Source: Symsagittifera roscoffensis (Eukaryota > Xenacoelomorpha > Acoela > Convolutidae). From it: DNA of 64,000 nucleotides. Below are positions 23,201 through 34,590 of this stretch, one piece after another; position 1 is the first letter of the stretch, and each line of letters opens with the position of its first letter. Location: contig NC_087066.1 of NCBI RefSeq assembly GCF_963678635.1, positions 15,421,949 to 15,485,948 of the forward strand, given 5' to 3'. The notes beneath the pieces were generated by a model. That model was not told the DNA's origin. It worked only from the letters and a program-made list of their open reading frames with translations, and searched no databases. The position numbers and the translations under genes were made by a program.

Positions 23201-25565
23201 AATCATTTTTCTCTTTACACAGAAGTCAAATCCAAATCACCGAGTTTATAGATTTCAATTAATTCTAATGAAATTTCCAAACTTACATATAGTCTGGACA
23301 GCAGGAAAGAATCTTGCATTACCAGATACATTAAGTCGAAATACACCACCTTAATTATATACACGAAAAACTACAGTTGAAACACCCAAAAATATAAAAT
23401 TTTACTTGGCAGAAAACGAAACATCACCCCGACTAGAATGCAAATATGCAGTAAAAACTGACCATCACAGATAAATAACCTACAACACTTCCCACTTTAC
23501 TTAGATTGCCAAGATAACCACTACGAAGTTGATCTACTTGGAACATCAACTTTCAAACCAATTCCATACTCACAATGGATAAAAAATAACACCTAACAAA
23601 AACGAGTAAAACAACACTCGCATAAAAAAGACCTTTTTCCGTTAATTGAAAAAGAAAATTTAACTGATAAAATAAATTTATCAGGACCACAAATATATGA
23701 TTCAAAATACACAATAAATCAAGTTTTTGACCTCCATGACCCACTTGACACAATTCCTTTATCTAAATTAGAAATTGAAAACATTTTTCTCCCCCCAACA
23801 GATAAAAATACAATAAATACCTTGAAACAATATCAAAATCTTGACCCAGTAATTAGACAACTAAAATCATGGCACAAATACAAAACTAAGCCCGTAAAGG
23901 CAGATACCACAGTTTTAGGAAATAAAACACTCCTCCGATTTTCGAAAATTTAATAATACAACAATTAATGAAAACACAGACCTTCTAGAATATCAATTAA
24001 ATGAACCTACAGTTCCCTGTCTCCCTTTAAGTATGATCCTCATAGCTTGTAACATTTCACATACACAAAACATTAAAGGACACTCTGGATCAGAGAAAAC
24101 ATATTCAAATTTCATACAAAATTTTTATTTCCCAAATGCACCAATTTGGATAAAAGTACTATGCAATGATTGTATAGTATGTCAGCTAAATAAACCTTAT
24201 CCAAATCAAAAACAAATAGCACAAAAACAAGATTTTAAAGGACAAATTTTATATTTTAACCATCGTATCTCATTCGATACAAAAGGACTAATTTCACCAT
24301 AATCTGAAGGAAACTCCTACATTATGGTAATTGTTGACGCATTTACACATTATGTAGCACTAAACCCAGTACCACATTGTAACGCTTATTACGCTTACAC
24401 AACACTTTATGAACACTGGATAGCCAAATTCGGATTACCCGAAATTTTAGTTACAGACAACGGTACAGAATTCATAAATAATGAAATCATCACACTATGT
24501 CATTTATATAACATTAAGCACAAACCGCGTACATCTCATGCACCTTGGACAAACGGTTTATTTCAAGGTATCAACCGTTCACTACAAAAATATCTTAGAT
24601 GTATCATAAATGGAAATGATACAAGATACACCGAATGGTCAGCATATGTAAAATTGTTTCCCTTAGCATATAATTCACAAATCACGACAACTTTAGGAAT
24701 GTCAGCATACGAAATGGTTTTTAATCAAAAGCCACGTAAGCCAATTATGTTTACAGCAAACTCCCATAAAAATGCACAAGGTTATTGTCAACCGAATAAA
24801 GACTCAATTTGTTATAACCTACCTTTACACACACATGATGAAGATCATTTTCATCACCCACAAATCCTTAAATTAGCCTCCGGTACACACACCGAATGGA
24901 TTTTAAATAGAGATAAAAAACACAATGAAATTTACCAAAAAGTAACAAAAAAATTGTTACAAAGGCAAAACATTAACGAACAAATAAATTCACGCTTTAC
25001 ACCAGCCTCCGATTTAAAAATTGGAACATTTGTCTTAATACCCAATTTTAATACTCAAAAAGGAATTTCTAAAAAATTACAACCCCTTCGTAAAGGACCA
25101 TACCAAATAATTGCCAAACCCACTGACGTAACATATCAAATCACCGATTCAGACCAAAAACAAATTGTTCAACATCGAAACAATCAATTACCTTATTACC
25201 CAAAAGAATACGCACTACGCGAACTAACTCAATTATATTCTTTCACAGGTTTAAAAATTATTCACAATCATCTACATACGGAAAATGAAAAATGAAATTA
25301 ATGAACAAAAAAACATTCACCTCGAAAAACAAAATAAAAAATCAACTACAACCAAAAACAATACAAAAAAGCTAGATCGAAATATATACCTCAAAAAGAA
25401 AGAAAAAATAGAAGAATGACAGAAAAAATTATACCCCAAGAACAAGTCGAGAAATCAGAACATAGAGAGTCATCACGACTTAGAAATCAACCACGCAAAA
25501 ACTACAAAACATTCGTTCCACAATCTAAAATATTAAAGAAAGTTGAATTTCAAAAACAGCTTTAA
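17271..25565 (+). pseudogene. gag-pol of retroelement copy 1, many breaks
   Basis: Compared with the intact copy 2, this polyprotein has: a one-base loss near 17,437; TGG changed to TGA at 19,253-19,255; an extra base near 19,630; a tandem duplication of about 60 bp at 19,700-19,810; TAA at 19,967; breaks near 20,800, 21,526 and 22,125; a deletion within RT near 22,410; TAA at 22,633; a 15-base in-frame loss near 22,770; stops at 23,352, 23,595 and 24,300; and small losses near 23,460 and 23,940. The RT motif YLDD and the RNase H region are still readable. In the integrase the catalytic Glu is replaced by Gln (CAA at 24,564-24,566). The open parts are 17,414-19,255, 19,319-19,663, 19,977-20,804, 20,743-21,528, 21,541-22,128, 22,785-23,354 and 24,324-25,295. 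The product cannot be functional. Confidence 0.9.
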
Positions 25566-26162
25566 TTTCAAAATTAGTAATCTTTGCACCTCTGAAACAA
25601 TTTGAACTTTCATTTTTCAAAATAACATGCTGACAAACACGCAGCGATTCTAGTTCAAAATTAGCCAATAGGATTCATTCAATCCGTCACTTTCTATACT
25701 TCTAACACAAACCAATTAGACGAGAGATATTAAACTCCAGGCATATCTATAACTATAACTTTTCAACCTCCAGGTCAAAAATAAGCAAACCACTCAAACT
25801 TGACAACTAAAATAAATACCACCATAATATTATCATAACCCTCCCTTATCTAATAACGCAAAGATCAACAATATTTTCCCAACTCAGACCTCAAAAACCC
25901 CCCAAATAAAAATGTTAAATTAGCCTAAAGTAAAAGAACGACTATATTAAATTAGCCTAAAGTACAAAAATCTCAAAAATACCCCAGATAACCTGACAAA
26001 TAAAAATAAAGTAAAAGAAGACCTCCCGAACACCATTAAATTCGCCCCCAACAATTTTTCACAAAACTCAACCCATTTGTCAAAAAACCAATAAATAATT
26101 CGACCACACTTGAAAATTGCCCCAAACAACAAAAAATATTCAATCAAGAAGCCATTTCTTAA
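25566..26162 (+). other. Spacer between pol and the membrane ORF
   Basis: About 600 bases, A- and C-rich, without a gene. It has a short direct repeat, TAAATTAGCCTAAAGTA, at about 25,916 and 25,949. A splice acceptor for the downstream genes could lie here, but I cannot pick one with confidence. Confidence 0.5.
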
Positions 26163-26582
26163 ATGCTCTTCTCTCGATCAGTCAACATAATTTTCAACAC
26201 TTTCATAAACTTTTTAACAATATTTAAACTTTTATTCATATTTCTTTTTGATACCTTTGAAGCTTTTGTAATAATTTTAATCATTTTTGCAATATTTTTT
26301 AAATTTTCTATTCCATATTTGAACTATATCTCCAACTTTCACAAGCCATTGACCATATTCACAGGTACGAAAACCCAAAATTTATTTAAATGATACGAAC
26401 CATTTTTAGTAGAACAGATATTTTTTTTTCTACTATTTGTAATTTTTATAACCTTTTTATCATCCCTCATATTGACAATATGCAAATGTATAAAGAAGGC
26501 AGTCATAACATTCGCCTTAGCAACAATCCTTTTAATTCTTTTTGTAGAAGAATACTACAATAAACATAAATTTTTTCACTAA
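26163..26582 (+). pseudogene. Four-helix membrane protein ORF, one in-frame TGA
   Basis: It starts at ATG 26,163 and runs 139 codons to TAA at 26,580-26,582, with one TGA at 26,391-26,393 (codon 77). Four hydrophobic segments are visible, at about residues 9-28, 30-50, 84-103 and 108-125, with a short polar link and Cys/Lys pair (ICKCIKK) between the last two. There is no signal peptide apart from the first helix. It lies between pol and the env-like gene. I recognise no family; small hydrophobic viral proteins such as viroporins are an analogy only. The TGA may be a TGG mutation, as in gag of this copy. Confidence 0.55.
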
Positions 26583-27727
26583 GAAGAAATAAATTAAAAA
26601 AACCCTCAAAAATTGCTAACCAACAATCACACAGTCAGTCTTCGCCGACAACATCCCAAGAAAACTCGACACCACCTACAACTACCCAAAACCCCCAAAC
26701 ATCTACACGAATTTCTTTCCAAGATAACCCATATACTTTTGAAGAACGACACGCTCGCTTATCTGAACCACTAGAACCAGTTCAGCGACAGGCACCTCTA
26801 AGTGAACCAACATATAACTTGTACCCAACACTACCACAAGAATTAAGTAGAATACGAAATATTAGTCAAAACCAAAATACAGTTGAAATAAATAGACAAA
26901 TTATACATCCACGACGAAATAGAAATTTTCAAACCCCCCGAGTTCATTTTGATATACCCCAATCCCCATCACCAAGTACTCCGGAAAACCCAATTAGCAT
27001 ATTACCGGAAACCCCTACACTTCTTTCACAACGTAGCACCTCAAGTCTACCCTCAGATTACTTAGGTTCAACACCAACATCTGAACAAATACGTGAAAAT
27101 CCCTTTAACCCCCCAAACCAAACATCACGACTACCATATTGGACAACACAATCATTCACACAAGGTGAACCAAATTTAATAAATGAACCAATAGATATTT
27201 CTACAGATGCAACAACATCATCATCACTGCCAGAAACATTATCACTACCATCAACACCATCAATAAGCCAGATTTCACCGACGTCTTTTCCTTTAAATTT
27301 CCCAAATAACCTCGACGCTAGATATCGAGAACAATCATCAACAAATATCCCTTTAAGAATAGACTGGAATACATTCACAGCACCCCCACCATTATTTGGA
27401 CAACACCCAGAAAGTAACCGACTCCACAACTGGGCACTTAATAGATTACAATATAGACAAGATATCCACGAAGACATTCGTGACCATAACATCCAAATAC
27501 TCCAACAAAATAGTCTACAATTAAAATTTGAAACCACGGTTAAACTAAACAACATTGCTCAACATCCTTACCCATTAAACCCACCCAATATAACAGCTCA
27601 ATCGCTACCACCACCATTTATAACAACTGAAGTAATATATAAATACGACAGATATACCAAAAAGACAATTGGCTACATAACATTTTATAACCCGTACTCA
27701 GGATTATCATACACATGTATATTCTAA
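26570..27727 (+). CDS. Pro/Ser/Thr-rich ORF without ATG, before env
   Basis: An open frame of 385 codons with no ATG. It begins in the minus-one frame relative to the end of the membrane ORF, which it overlaps by 13 bases, and it ends 13 bases into the env ORF. The first 260 or so residues are low-complexity, rich in Pro, Ser, Thr, Asn and Gln. The last 110 look more folded (LHNWALNRLQYRQDIHEDIRD, later ITFYNPYSGLSYT). It may be a C-terminal extension of the membrane protein reached by splicing, frameshifting or before a mutation, or a spliced exon. The absence of stops over 385 codons argues that it is coding. Confidence 0.5.
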   Translation: MFSLRRNKLKKPSKIANQQSHSQSSPTTSQENSTPPTTTQNPQTSTRISFQDNPYTFEERHARLSEPLEPVQRQAPLSEPTYNLYPTLPQELSRIRNISQNQNTVEINRQIIHPRRNRNFQTPRVHFDIPQSPSPSTPENPISILPETPTLLSQRSTSSLPSDYLGSTPTSEQIRENPFNPPNQTSRLPYWTTQSFTQGEPNLINEPIDISTDATTSSSLPETLSLPSTPSISQISPTSFPLNFPNNLDARYREQSSTNIPLRIDWNTFTAPPPLFGQHPESNRLHNWALNRLQYRQDIHEDIRDHNIQILQQNSLQLKFETTVKLNNIAQHPYPLNPPNITAQSLPPPFITTEVIYKYDRYTKKTIGYITFYNPYSGLSYTCIF

Positions 27728-30367
27728 AAATATTGATTTTTCTCCAACTCTTTTTTCTAATAATCTCCGATCAGAACATAAATCCTTCTCCCCGCACAGG
27801 ACCCCAAGACTTATTAGTAACACATTACGATTGTGAAGAAAATGAACAAAAAACACTACACAAATATGCAATAAATCAAGTATCACAATGCGAAACAGAA
27901 CCAAAAGCTATAGAAACTACAAATGTAATAGCGACACTCTATTCAAAAGCCCGAGCAACAATAGTTATAGGATATAAATTTACAGCAACATTTTCCGAAA
28001 AGAAAGTACATTGTTCACAAGTCTCAAACGGAAATAAAAACCGACTTGACCACGAATCATTCTACCAAAGTAATATAGAACGACTTTTGCGTCTAAATCC
28101 CGATGATTGTAAAAACGAGCTACTCAGCCTAAACATCACAAGAAATAAAAACACTGACAGCAAAATAGTATATTTTCAAGTCTTTGCTGATTCTGTACAT
28201 CAAGCAGAACTTGAAAGATATCAAGGACACATTAAACTAGATGACAAATACCCATACAACGGCGCACACGGAAGATTAACTTTAATAGAGGATATCAAGA
28301 AATAATGTTTTTCAATTGGAAAATACAACTCGAAAAAATACAACTCATACGAGATTTATCTGAGAACACAATGATCTATCAAGGAATTAGACTACCTTGT
28401 AAAAACGATCAAGGTTATTGTGACCCTACAACACGAACACAAGCAACAATTGTTTGGTTTCCCGAAGATACATGTACAACATTTCAAGTAGCAAAAATAC
28501 ACGCTCGAATGATAAAATTTCACGAAAAATATTTTATACAATCAATCCCATATGAACAATTAATTCATCACGAAAACAAAGTACTGATTTTCAAATCATC
28601 CATAATATAGAAAATAAATTGACACGTTTTCAAATATATCAAGAAACAGAACTCGCATGCAAATACAGAAATCCACTTCACAAAACACAATATTCTGAAA
28701 TATTAGTTGAATACGAAAAAGGTTTCGACATGACCACTGGAAAAATGAAAATTGACTCTTATGCCACAGGTCATCCTCTAAACGAAGGAACATCATATAT
28801 ACCAGTTAATTTTCAAAAAAGTAATGGTCAACCTGGTGGACATCTAAGGCCACATGACACTAGAAGCACACGTTTACAAGAACTATCACTAATGAATAAT
28901 TCTTATTTTGGTAATATCCACTACGATATCCACTTAGATATGAAATTAGACTACACAATTAGCCGAATTTTTCAGGAAATGTCACTCTCTGAATTAGAAA
29001 CACTTCACCAACTATGCGAATTAGAACGAACACAAATCCTACAATCACTTGCACTAGCAGTATTAAAAATACCCTACGCAGGATATTTACTATCAGGAAA
29101 TAGATCAAATTTTTTAGACTACGAAGGAAACATTTTATGGTTTTATACTTGTACCAAAAAAGTATCACCACTATATGTTTTTGAAGATAAAAGATGCTAT
29201 AAAAGAATCCCTATCTTTTATAAAAATAAAGTACATTTTGTTGACACACTTTCAAGACGAGCATATTTCTGGGATACCGCAGTCCCATGTGGATCAGAAA
29301 ATAGCCACAATGTAGTACAATTGAACCCAGATGAAGATAAATATTATCTTCTTACCCCATACCCCACATTAATGCAATCACTCAAAAAATTTTCACCCCA
29401 AAGCATTAGAGCTATTGCTCGAAACCCAAATATTGATTTACAATCAATGGGAATATATTCGAAATCCGATATCCAACATCACATTAGAACACAACAATTC
29501 CAGGAATTATTAACACAAACGGACACTATACAAAGACAATCAATTGACCAAAACTTACGCAAACTTGCCGAAACCGCAGGATTTGCAGACATCTATACAC
29601 AAGATTATAGCGCATATTTTAAAGACATTAAAGACTATATATATCTAAACGGTGAAAAATACAGACCACAAGATATTTCACCAATAAATATTTTTAGCTT
29701 TGTTACACTTAAAAATGAAATTCTCGATTTTCTAGGGTGGCCCTATTACATCTTAGAAAAATTAACTATCTTATACGCAATGTTTAACTTTAAAGGATTT
29801 CTTTTTTCACTTTTAAAAGGAATCTATAATACATGCGCTATACACACACAAGTAAATAGACAAGCAAGTGTAGCACGCATACTATCTGCAGGATTTTTTG
29901 GAATTTTTTCATCATCAATAAACAAAATTCTTCTAGACGCACAAATAAAAGAATATAACACAAAAATAGCGACAAGACAGAACACTTACAACGAAGAAAA
30001 TAATAATATAGAAGTAACGCCTACAGTACCACAGTTGCCACCCCTACCACATAACCATCCATTATCCTCAGTCCCACAAAATTTCGGAAGTTTAGCAATA
30101 ACACATAATCCAAATTTTAGACCAAACATATCGCAAAGTCCCATACAACATATAAAGACACATCATTCACAAGATGAAAATACATATGAACAAATTATCG
30201 AACAACCCCATACCACCGCTTTTCAGTCCCAAAATAATATTTTTTTAACCCACGATGAGCCGACAACTTGGATACCTACACCGCTCAAATTCCCACCCAA
30301 CCAACCTCAACACTCCAATTACAATAATTCCACTTTTTGCTTTCCCGCCACCCGATTTCCCAACTAG
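27715..30367 (+). pseudogene. Env-like glycoprotein, probably chuvirus-glycoprotein type, frameshifted
   Basis: It starts at ATG 27,715 with a signal peptide (MYILKILIFLQLFFLIIS). Soon after, THYDCEENEQ opens a Cys-containing ectodomain. The frame changes at 28,305 (TAATG) and again near 28,612, giving three open parts: 27,715-28,305, 28,305-28,610 and 28,619-30,367. The third has LCELERTQILQSLALAVLK, AGYLLSGNRSNFLDYEG, then a Cys pair with CYKRIPIFYKNKVHF and VPCGS. A hydrophobic region near 29,740-29,900 is the likely membrane anchor, and a Pro-rich tail follows. The layout resembles class III-like fusion glycoproteins of chuviruses (Jingchuvirales), which other arthropod retroelements have captured. 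I am confident of an env role, less so of the family. Confidence 0.65.
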
Positions 30368-32164
30368 TAATATAACATCAAGCATGAATTCAGACACTAA
30401 TTCAGATATTTCAGTTTTATACTCCATTTCACAACTCAATAACCCAAATATAGAAACCCCTGATGAATTTGCAGACTCCGAACCATCTCCATCCAATAAT
30501 TTTCAAACCAACTCCTCAGTTTTTTCAAAACCACCTTTTCAACCAACCCCACCAAATAACCCACTCCCGTCCATTTCTACCCCCTCTTATGCTTCAAAAT
30601 TAACCCCAACCTATTCTCCAATTCATTCCGACCAATCATCTAATTCTCCCGATACTCCTCAAATCTCCCAAGAACTCGATAATTTTATCACCCTACAACA
30701 ACAACTATTACACCCTAACACCCTCACTGTAAATCAGATTTCATCCACAATAGAATCCTCAAACCCACCTACCCCTACTACCTCTTCAGCTTATACTGCA
30801 TCATTAGCACAATCATCCACATCCACCGAATCATCAAATAGCACTAATAGAGCTTATCGCACTTTTAAAAGAAAATTCCCAAACCATCCATTCCCGACCA
30901 AACCAGGAACAGCCCGTGAATATATTAATCATCCACACCACACCAACACGAAAGATTTTCTAGCAATCACCCTACCTTCATTTCCACAGTATACTTTAAA
31001 CACCCCTCACGACACTAACGACACACGTAGTTTTGTAGATGAACATGTTTTAATGCCTACACTTCATTGGACAACATATTATCATTTCACTAATCCCCTT
31101 TGCCTACCGTTATCTAATACTCATAACGATATAGAAAGGAATAAAGATATGCTATATCGACTCGCCACACCACTAACACATAGACAATTTACTTATATAG
31201 GATATAAAAAATCACTAAAAACTTTCACTGCACCCCGAGCTAACAAATTTACACTAGAATATTACGACCATAATATCATCCGAACTAATCAAGATCAATT
31301 TTTAGATGACGACCGCTTCGCTAACCCACAACTAACAGAAAAATTTTTCATCAAAACACCATATGTATTTACACTCAATATATTTGATTGAAAATATGAT
31401 CACATCATTTCTGAAGCACTAACTGACATGCAAGCTTACGAAAGTTTTAAAGAAAAATTTCAATTTTTCTCACTAACCTTCCACTTCCTTGCACCACGTG
31501 AACGCGATTTGCACTGCTCACACGACATTATGTTACGCACTAAACAAACCCACACATATACATATTATCGCTTCATACAAAATCATTTTGATCTACACAC
31601 TCCATCAAGACAACCACACCACCGTTTTCAGTTTCTTAATTCAAAGAACACTTCGCCATTTTTTCTGAATTTCACATATTGCATCAAAGATACTAACCTC
31701 CACGGCATCCTCCGCAATTATGACCCAATAACACAAATGTATATATTTTGTCCCATCACGAAGACCTTTAATGCTGAAGAATCCAGACCCTTCCTTATCC
31801 CACATGAATTTATCCAACCTATAGAAATCCCTATATTAGAATTCATCCATAATACTAAATACAATCACAAAATATATAATCTCATTCAAAACACATCTTA
31901 CGAGTTTGCAGTTGGCACCGAAGAACTAAAAACTATTAAAGCACTTCAATTGCTTTGGCCACTGCTTCAAACTAAAAACATCATTCGCATACTAGCAAAA
32001 TTACTAACAACTTCAGACATTATACACGACATCTTCCCCCACGGTTTTTCCGCGACGACTAACAGGTAAGTATAATTTATACATATTCTTCACTAATAAA
32101 CTTAAATTAATACTAACCATTCTTTACTCATGTTTCATTTAGATTTTTAGTCTTCATCCCATGA
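30255..32164 (+). pseudogene. Unknown 600-residue protein after env, two exons, one in-frame TGA
   Basis: It starts at ATG 30,255 inside the env tail (113-base overlap, different frame). The first 200 or so residues are Pro/Ser/Thr-rich. A folded-looking region follows (RAYRTFKRKFPNHPF, VLMPTLHWTTYYHF, FTYIGYKKSLKTF). A TGA at 31,389-31,391 interrupts it, after which the same frame continues to 32,069 (SFKEKFQFFSLTFHFL, KALQLLWPLLQTKNIIR). The frame ends exactly at a strong intron (32,066-32,142); splicing would replace the stop by seven more codons ending at TGA 32,162-32,164. I recognise no family. Overlap with env and the 3' position suggest expression from a spliced RNA. Confidence 0.6.
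32066..32142 (+). other. 77-nt intron at the end of the last ORF
   Basis: Donor AACAG|GTAAGT, branch point TACTAAC at 32,111-32,117 and acceptor TTTCATTTAG are all near consensus. The exon frame continues for seven codons after the acceptor. An intron inside a retroelement that moves through RNA implies that some of its RNA escapes splicing. Confidence 0.65.
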
Positions 32165-33657
32165 TCATCTGCAAAAAACAGAAAAGAAAGATACAAAAAA
32201 AAACTTGTCAAAATTCTTTTAGACTTTTTTAATATTTTACACTAGATAAATATAATAAACTTCATACGAATGAAGTAAATTAATTTATAAATTGTTTCCC
32301 CAAAAGCAGTAAATTTCATAATGATGAAAATTTTTAACTTAACTTTCCCCCAAAACTAGCAGTAAAACTAAAATTCTATGTAGTAAATTGATAAAATGAA
32401 AATGCAGTACTAATCTTTTGACATTTTCATTCACTCGCACAGGAATTCTATCCAAACTCGCACAGCTCGCCCACGAAGAATTGTTTAAATAATGAATTTC
32501 AGTTTCAAGTTTTCACACTCAACAACTCTAACACACGATAACAAGTTTCAAACTTTCCTTTAACCCGGTTGGAAAGGAATTATATACTAAAACAAACTAG
32601 CCAACGCAGCTCACTAAACACCACAAATCATAAAAATAACAGCATGACTAAGAAAAAAAAACCAACGGTACCCAAACCGGATTAACCCAGTTTAAAACTG
32701 GATAATTTATTCTTTTGAAGACTATTATAAAATCTAAGAAAGAAATCATAAAACACAAAAAAGTCGAAAGACAAACCCATAACAAAAACAATTTGATTTT
32801 TGAAAAAAGGACACAACCAACGGAACATAAGAAAGACCAACATAAACCCAATATAAAACGTTATCACATAACAGGACCTCTCACAGAAACCGCACGAAAT
32901 CATACTCCCACTCCTGGCCTAACCCACCAGAGAGGACGTCCTGAGCATGCTCTATAGCCGGCCTAACCCACCGCGCTACATCCACGCTTTGTGACCACAC
33001 TTCTATTTTTAATAAGAGGTACTCAAGGGTGAGTAACTCTTCAAAATAACCGAACTAAAACAAAATGCTTTTATGAAAACAACTAACCAAAATCATATTA
33101 AAACACTGAACTAATAAAAAGTTTATAAAATGTAAATCATACTTTGCAGTATATAGATCAGCATACAACAACAAAGACGAACATCCAAAGACAAAATGAC
33201 CCCACTACACTCGAAAAAGAATGGCCAACCACAACCAATATGCCGTCCACAATCACAACTCAAAAGATTTAGAGTACGACTTGACTTCGCAGAAAAGGAC
33301 TTCATTGAACTAGACCAATGACCACCTCGATGTTCAAGTATACGTACAGATCCGAGCTACAAGGCATCCCCTCCACGCACAATCTCCACGCCATTCCCAG
33401 ACGAGGTCGAACACAAAACAAGTTCTCTACATAAAACAGAAAAACCCGTCATAGCAAACCATTTTGAAATCAGATTGATTTCGTTGGGAAACACCGTCGT
33501 TGTCACAAGAAGACACAACGATTGATGTCCCTAACTCCAGCGTCCTGGAACTTCTCTAACAAGAGAAACCGGACCAGAATACGATGTTCGCCAAATACCA
33601 ACGTCCATCATCCATCCTTTGAATTGCAGAAAGATAATTCTAAAGAACTCGGATGGG
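32165..33657 (+). other. 3' UTR of retroelement copy 1 with polypurine tract
   Basis: 1.5 kb without an open frame worth calling. The last part, 32,881-33,657, is the segment repeated at 14,523-15,310. CGGATGGG at 33,650-33,657, directly before the 3' LTR, is the likely polypurine tract; the same bases precede the 5' LTR at 15,303-15,310. Confidence 0.6.
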
Positions 33658-34067
33658 TGGAACCTGATCTAAACTATATTTTATGATTGGATAAATTAGA
33701 TATTTTACCACTGTAAAGTATTTAATATTAATCAATCATGATCCATCTAACTAACAAACCACTTATTTGTAAGTGCTGAAATTAATTGTAATTTCAGCAC
33801 CAGAGAGATTTGAATTTAACTTAGAAATTAGTTGACTCTCCAAGAGAACTTCAGCAGCCGCAACAAACCAGTATACCCTAGATCTATTGAGCCTAGCAGA
33901 GACTAGTTAAACACCCTGAGACTAGAAAGTATAAGAGTAAGATTAGGATCGGTATTAGACTAAGAAGTTGCACGAATCTATCCGGCCGAAAATAAGATAG
34001 CGTGACGAGCAGACGGTGTACCCTATCCGAAATTAGTCTATGAGTTAACCACATCGGTTCTAACTCA
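33658..34067 (+). repeat. 3' LTR of retroelement copy 1
   Basis: 410 bp, TGGAACCTGATC to GTTCTAACTCA. It has the same length as the 5' LTR and about eight differences, two of them in the first seven bases. The flanking sequences show no clear target-site duplication, in keeping with the tandem remnant on the left. Confidence 0.85.
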
Positions 34068-34590
34068 AATTTCTAAAATTTCAGAAAACAAGGGAGAAAA
34101 GAACTCAAGTAAAGAATTAACACTCTTTTTTAACGGCATTAAATTGTATAGGGAAATGTTGCATAATTGTATGGCAAAGCCTATAATTGGCTGGCGTGTA
34201 TTGAATTACGCGAGAATTATAAATATATTTAAAAATTGTACCACAATACTGCAACAGTTGCCAAAGTTGCGCCGGTCGTGGTTAACTGCTCTTCAGTCGC
34301 GCTGTTTGCGGATAATTTTCCGGCTTTTTTCCAGTTACCCCCACCCCCTCCCCCCTTCAAAATACCGAGTTTTATGTTTGTTTTATGTGTTATTTCGACT
34401 GCATGCGTGATGTTACGCTGTAAAGTATGAAGAACAAATCTGTTCAGAATTGTCAATTTGTTCACTTCGCCAAATTTTGTTGCATTATGACAACGTTAAA
34501 TAGACTTTTCAAAATTGAATTTGAAAGGGGGGGGGAACTCGAAAAGACCCAATTTTCCTGGCTTACGCCGGTCGCGGACACAACTTCAAT
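34068..34590. other. Non-coding flank of copy 1
   Basis: I see no supported gene. Short open frames on both strands overlap one another and look accidental. A run of nine G lies near 34,527-34,535. Confidence 0.4.

Larger units (their letters stand above)
15311..34067 (+). mobile_element. Giant env-carrying Ty3/Gypsy-type LTR retroelement, copy 1
   Basis: The unit is 18,757 bp with 410-bp LTRs that start TGG and end TCA and differ at about eight positions by eye. The order is LTR, primer-binding site, about 1.1 kb leader, 155-codon ORF, gag-pol, a four-helix membrane ORF, a Pro/Ser-rich ORF, an env-like glycoprotein, an ORF of about 600 codons with a small 3' intron, a 1.5-kb 3' UTR, polypurine tract and LTR. 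Pol order is protease, RT, RNase H, integrase with a GPY/F-like end, which is the Ty3/Gypsy order. Most genes are broken in this copy. The near-identical LTRs mean it is not very old. Confidence 0.85.
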
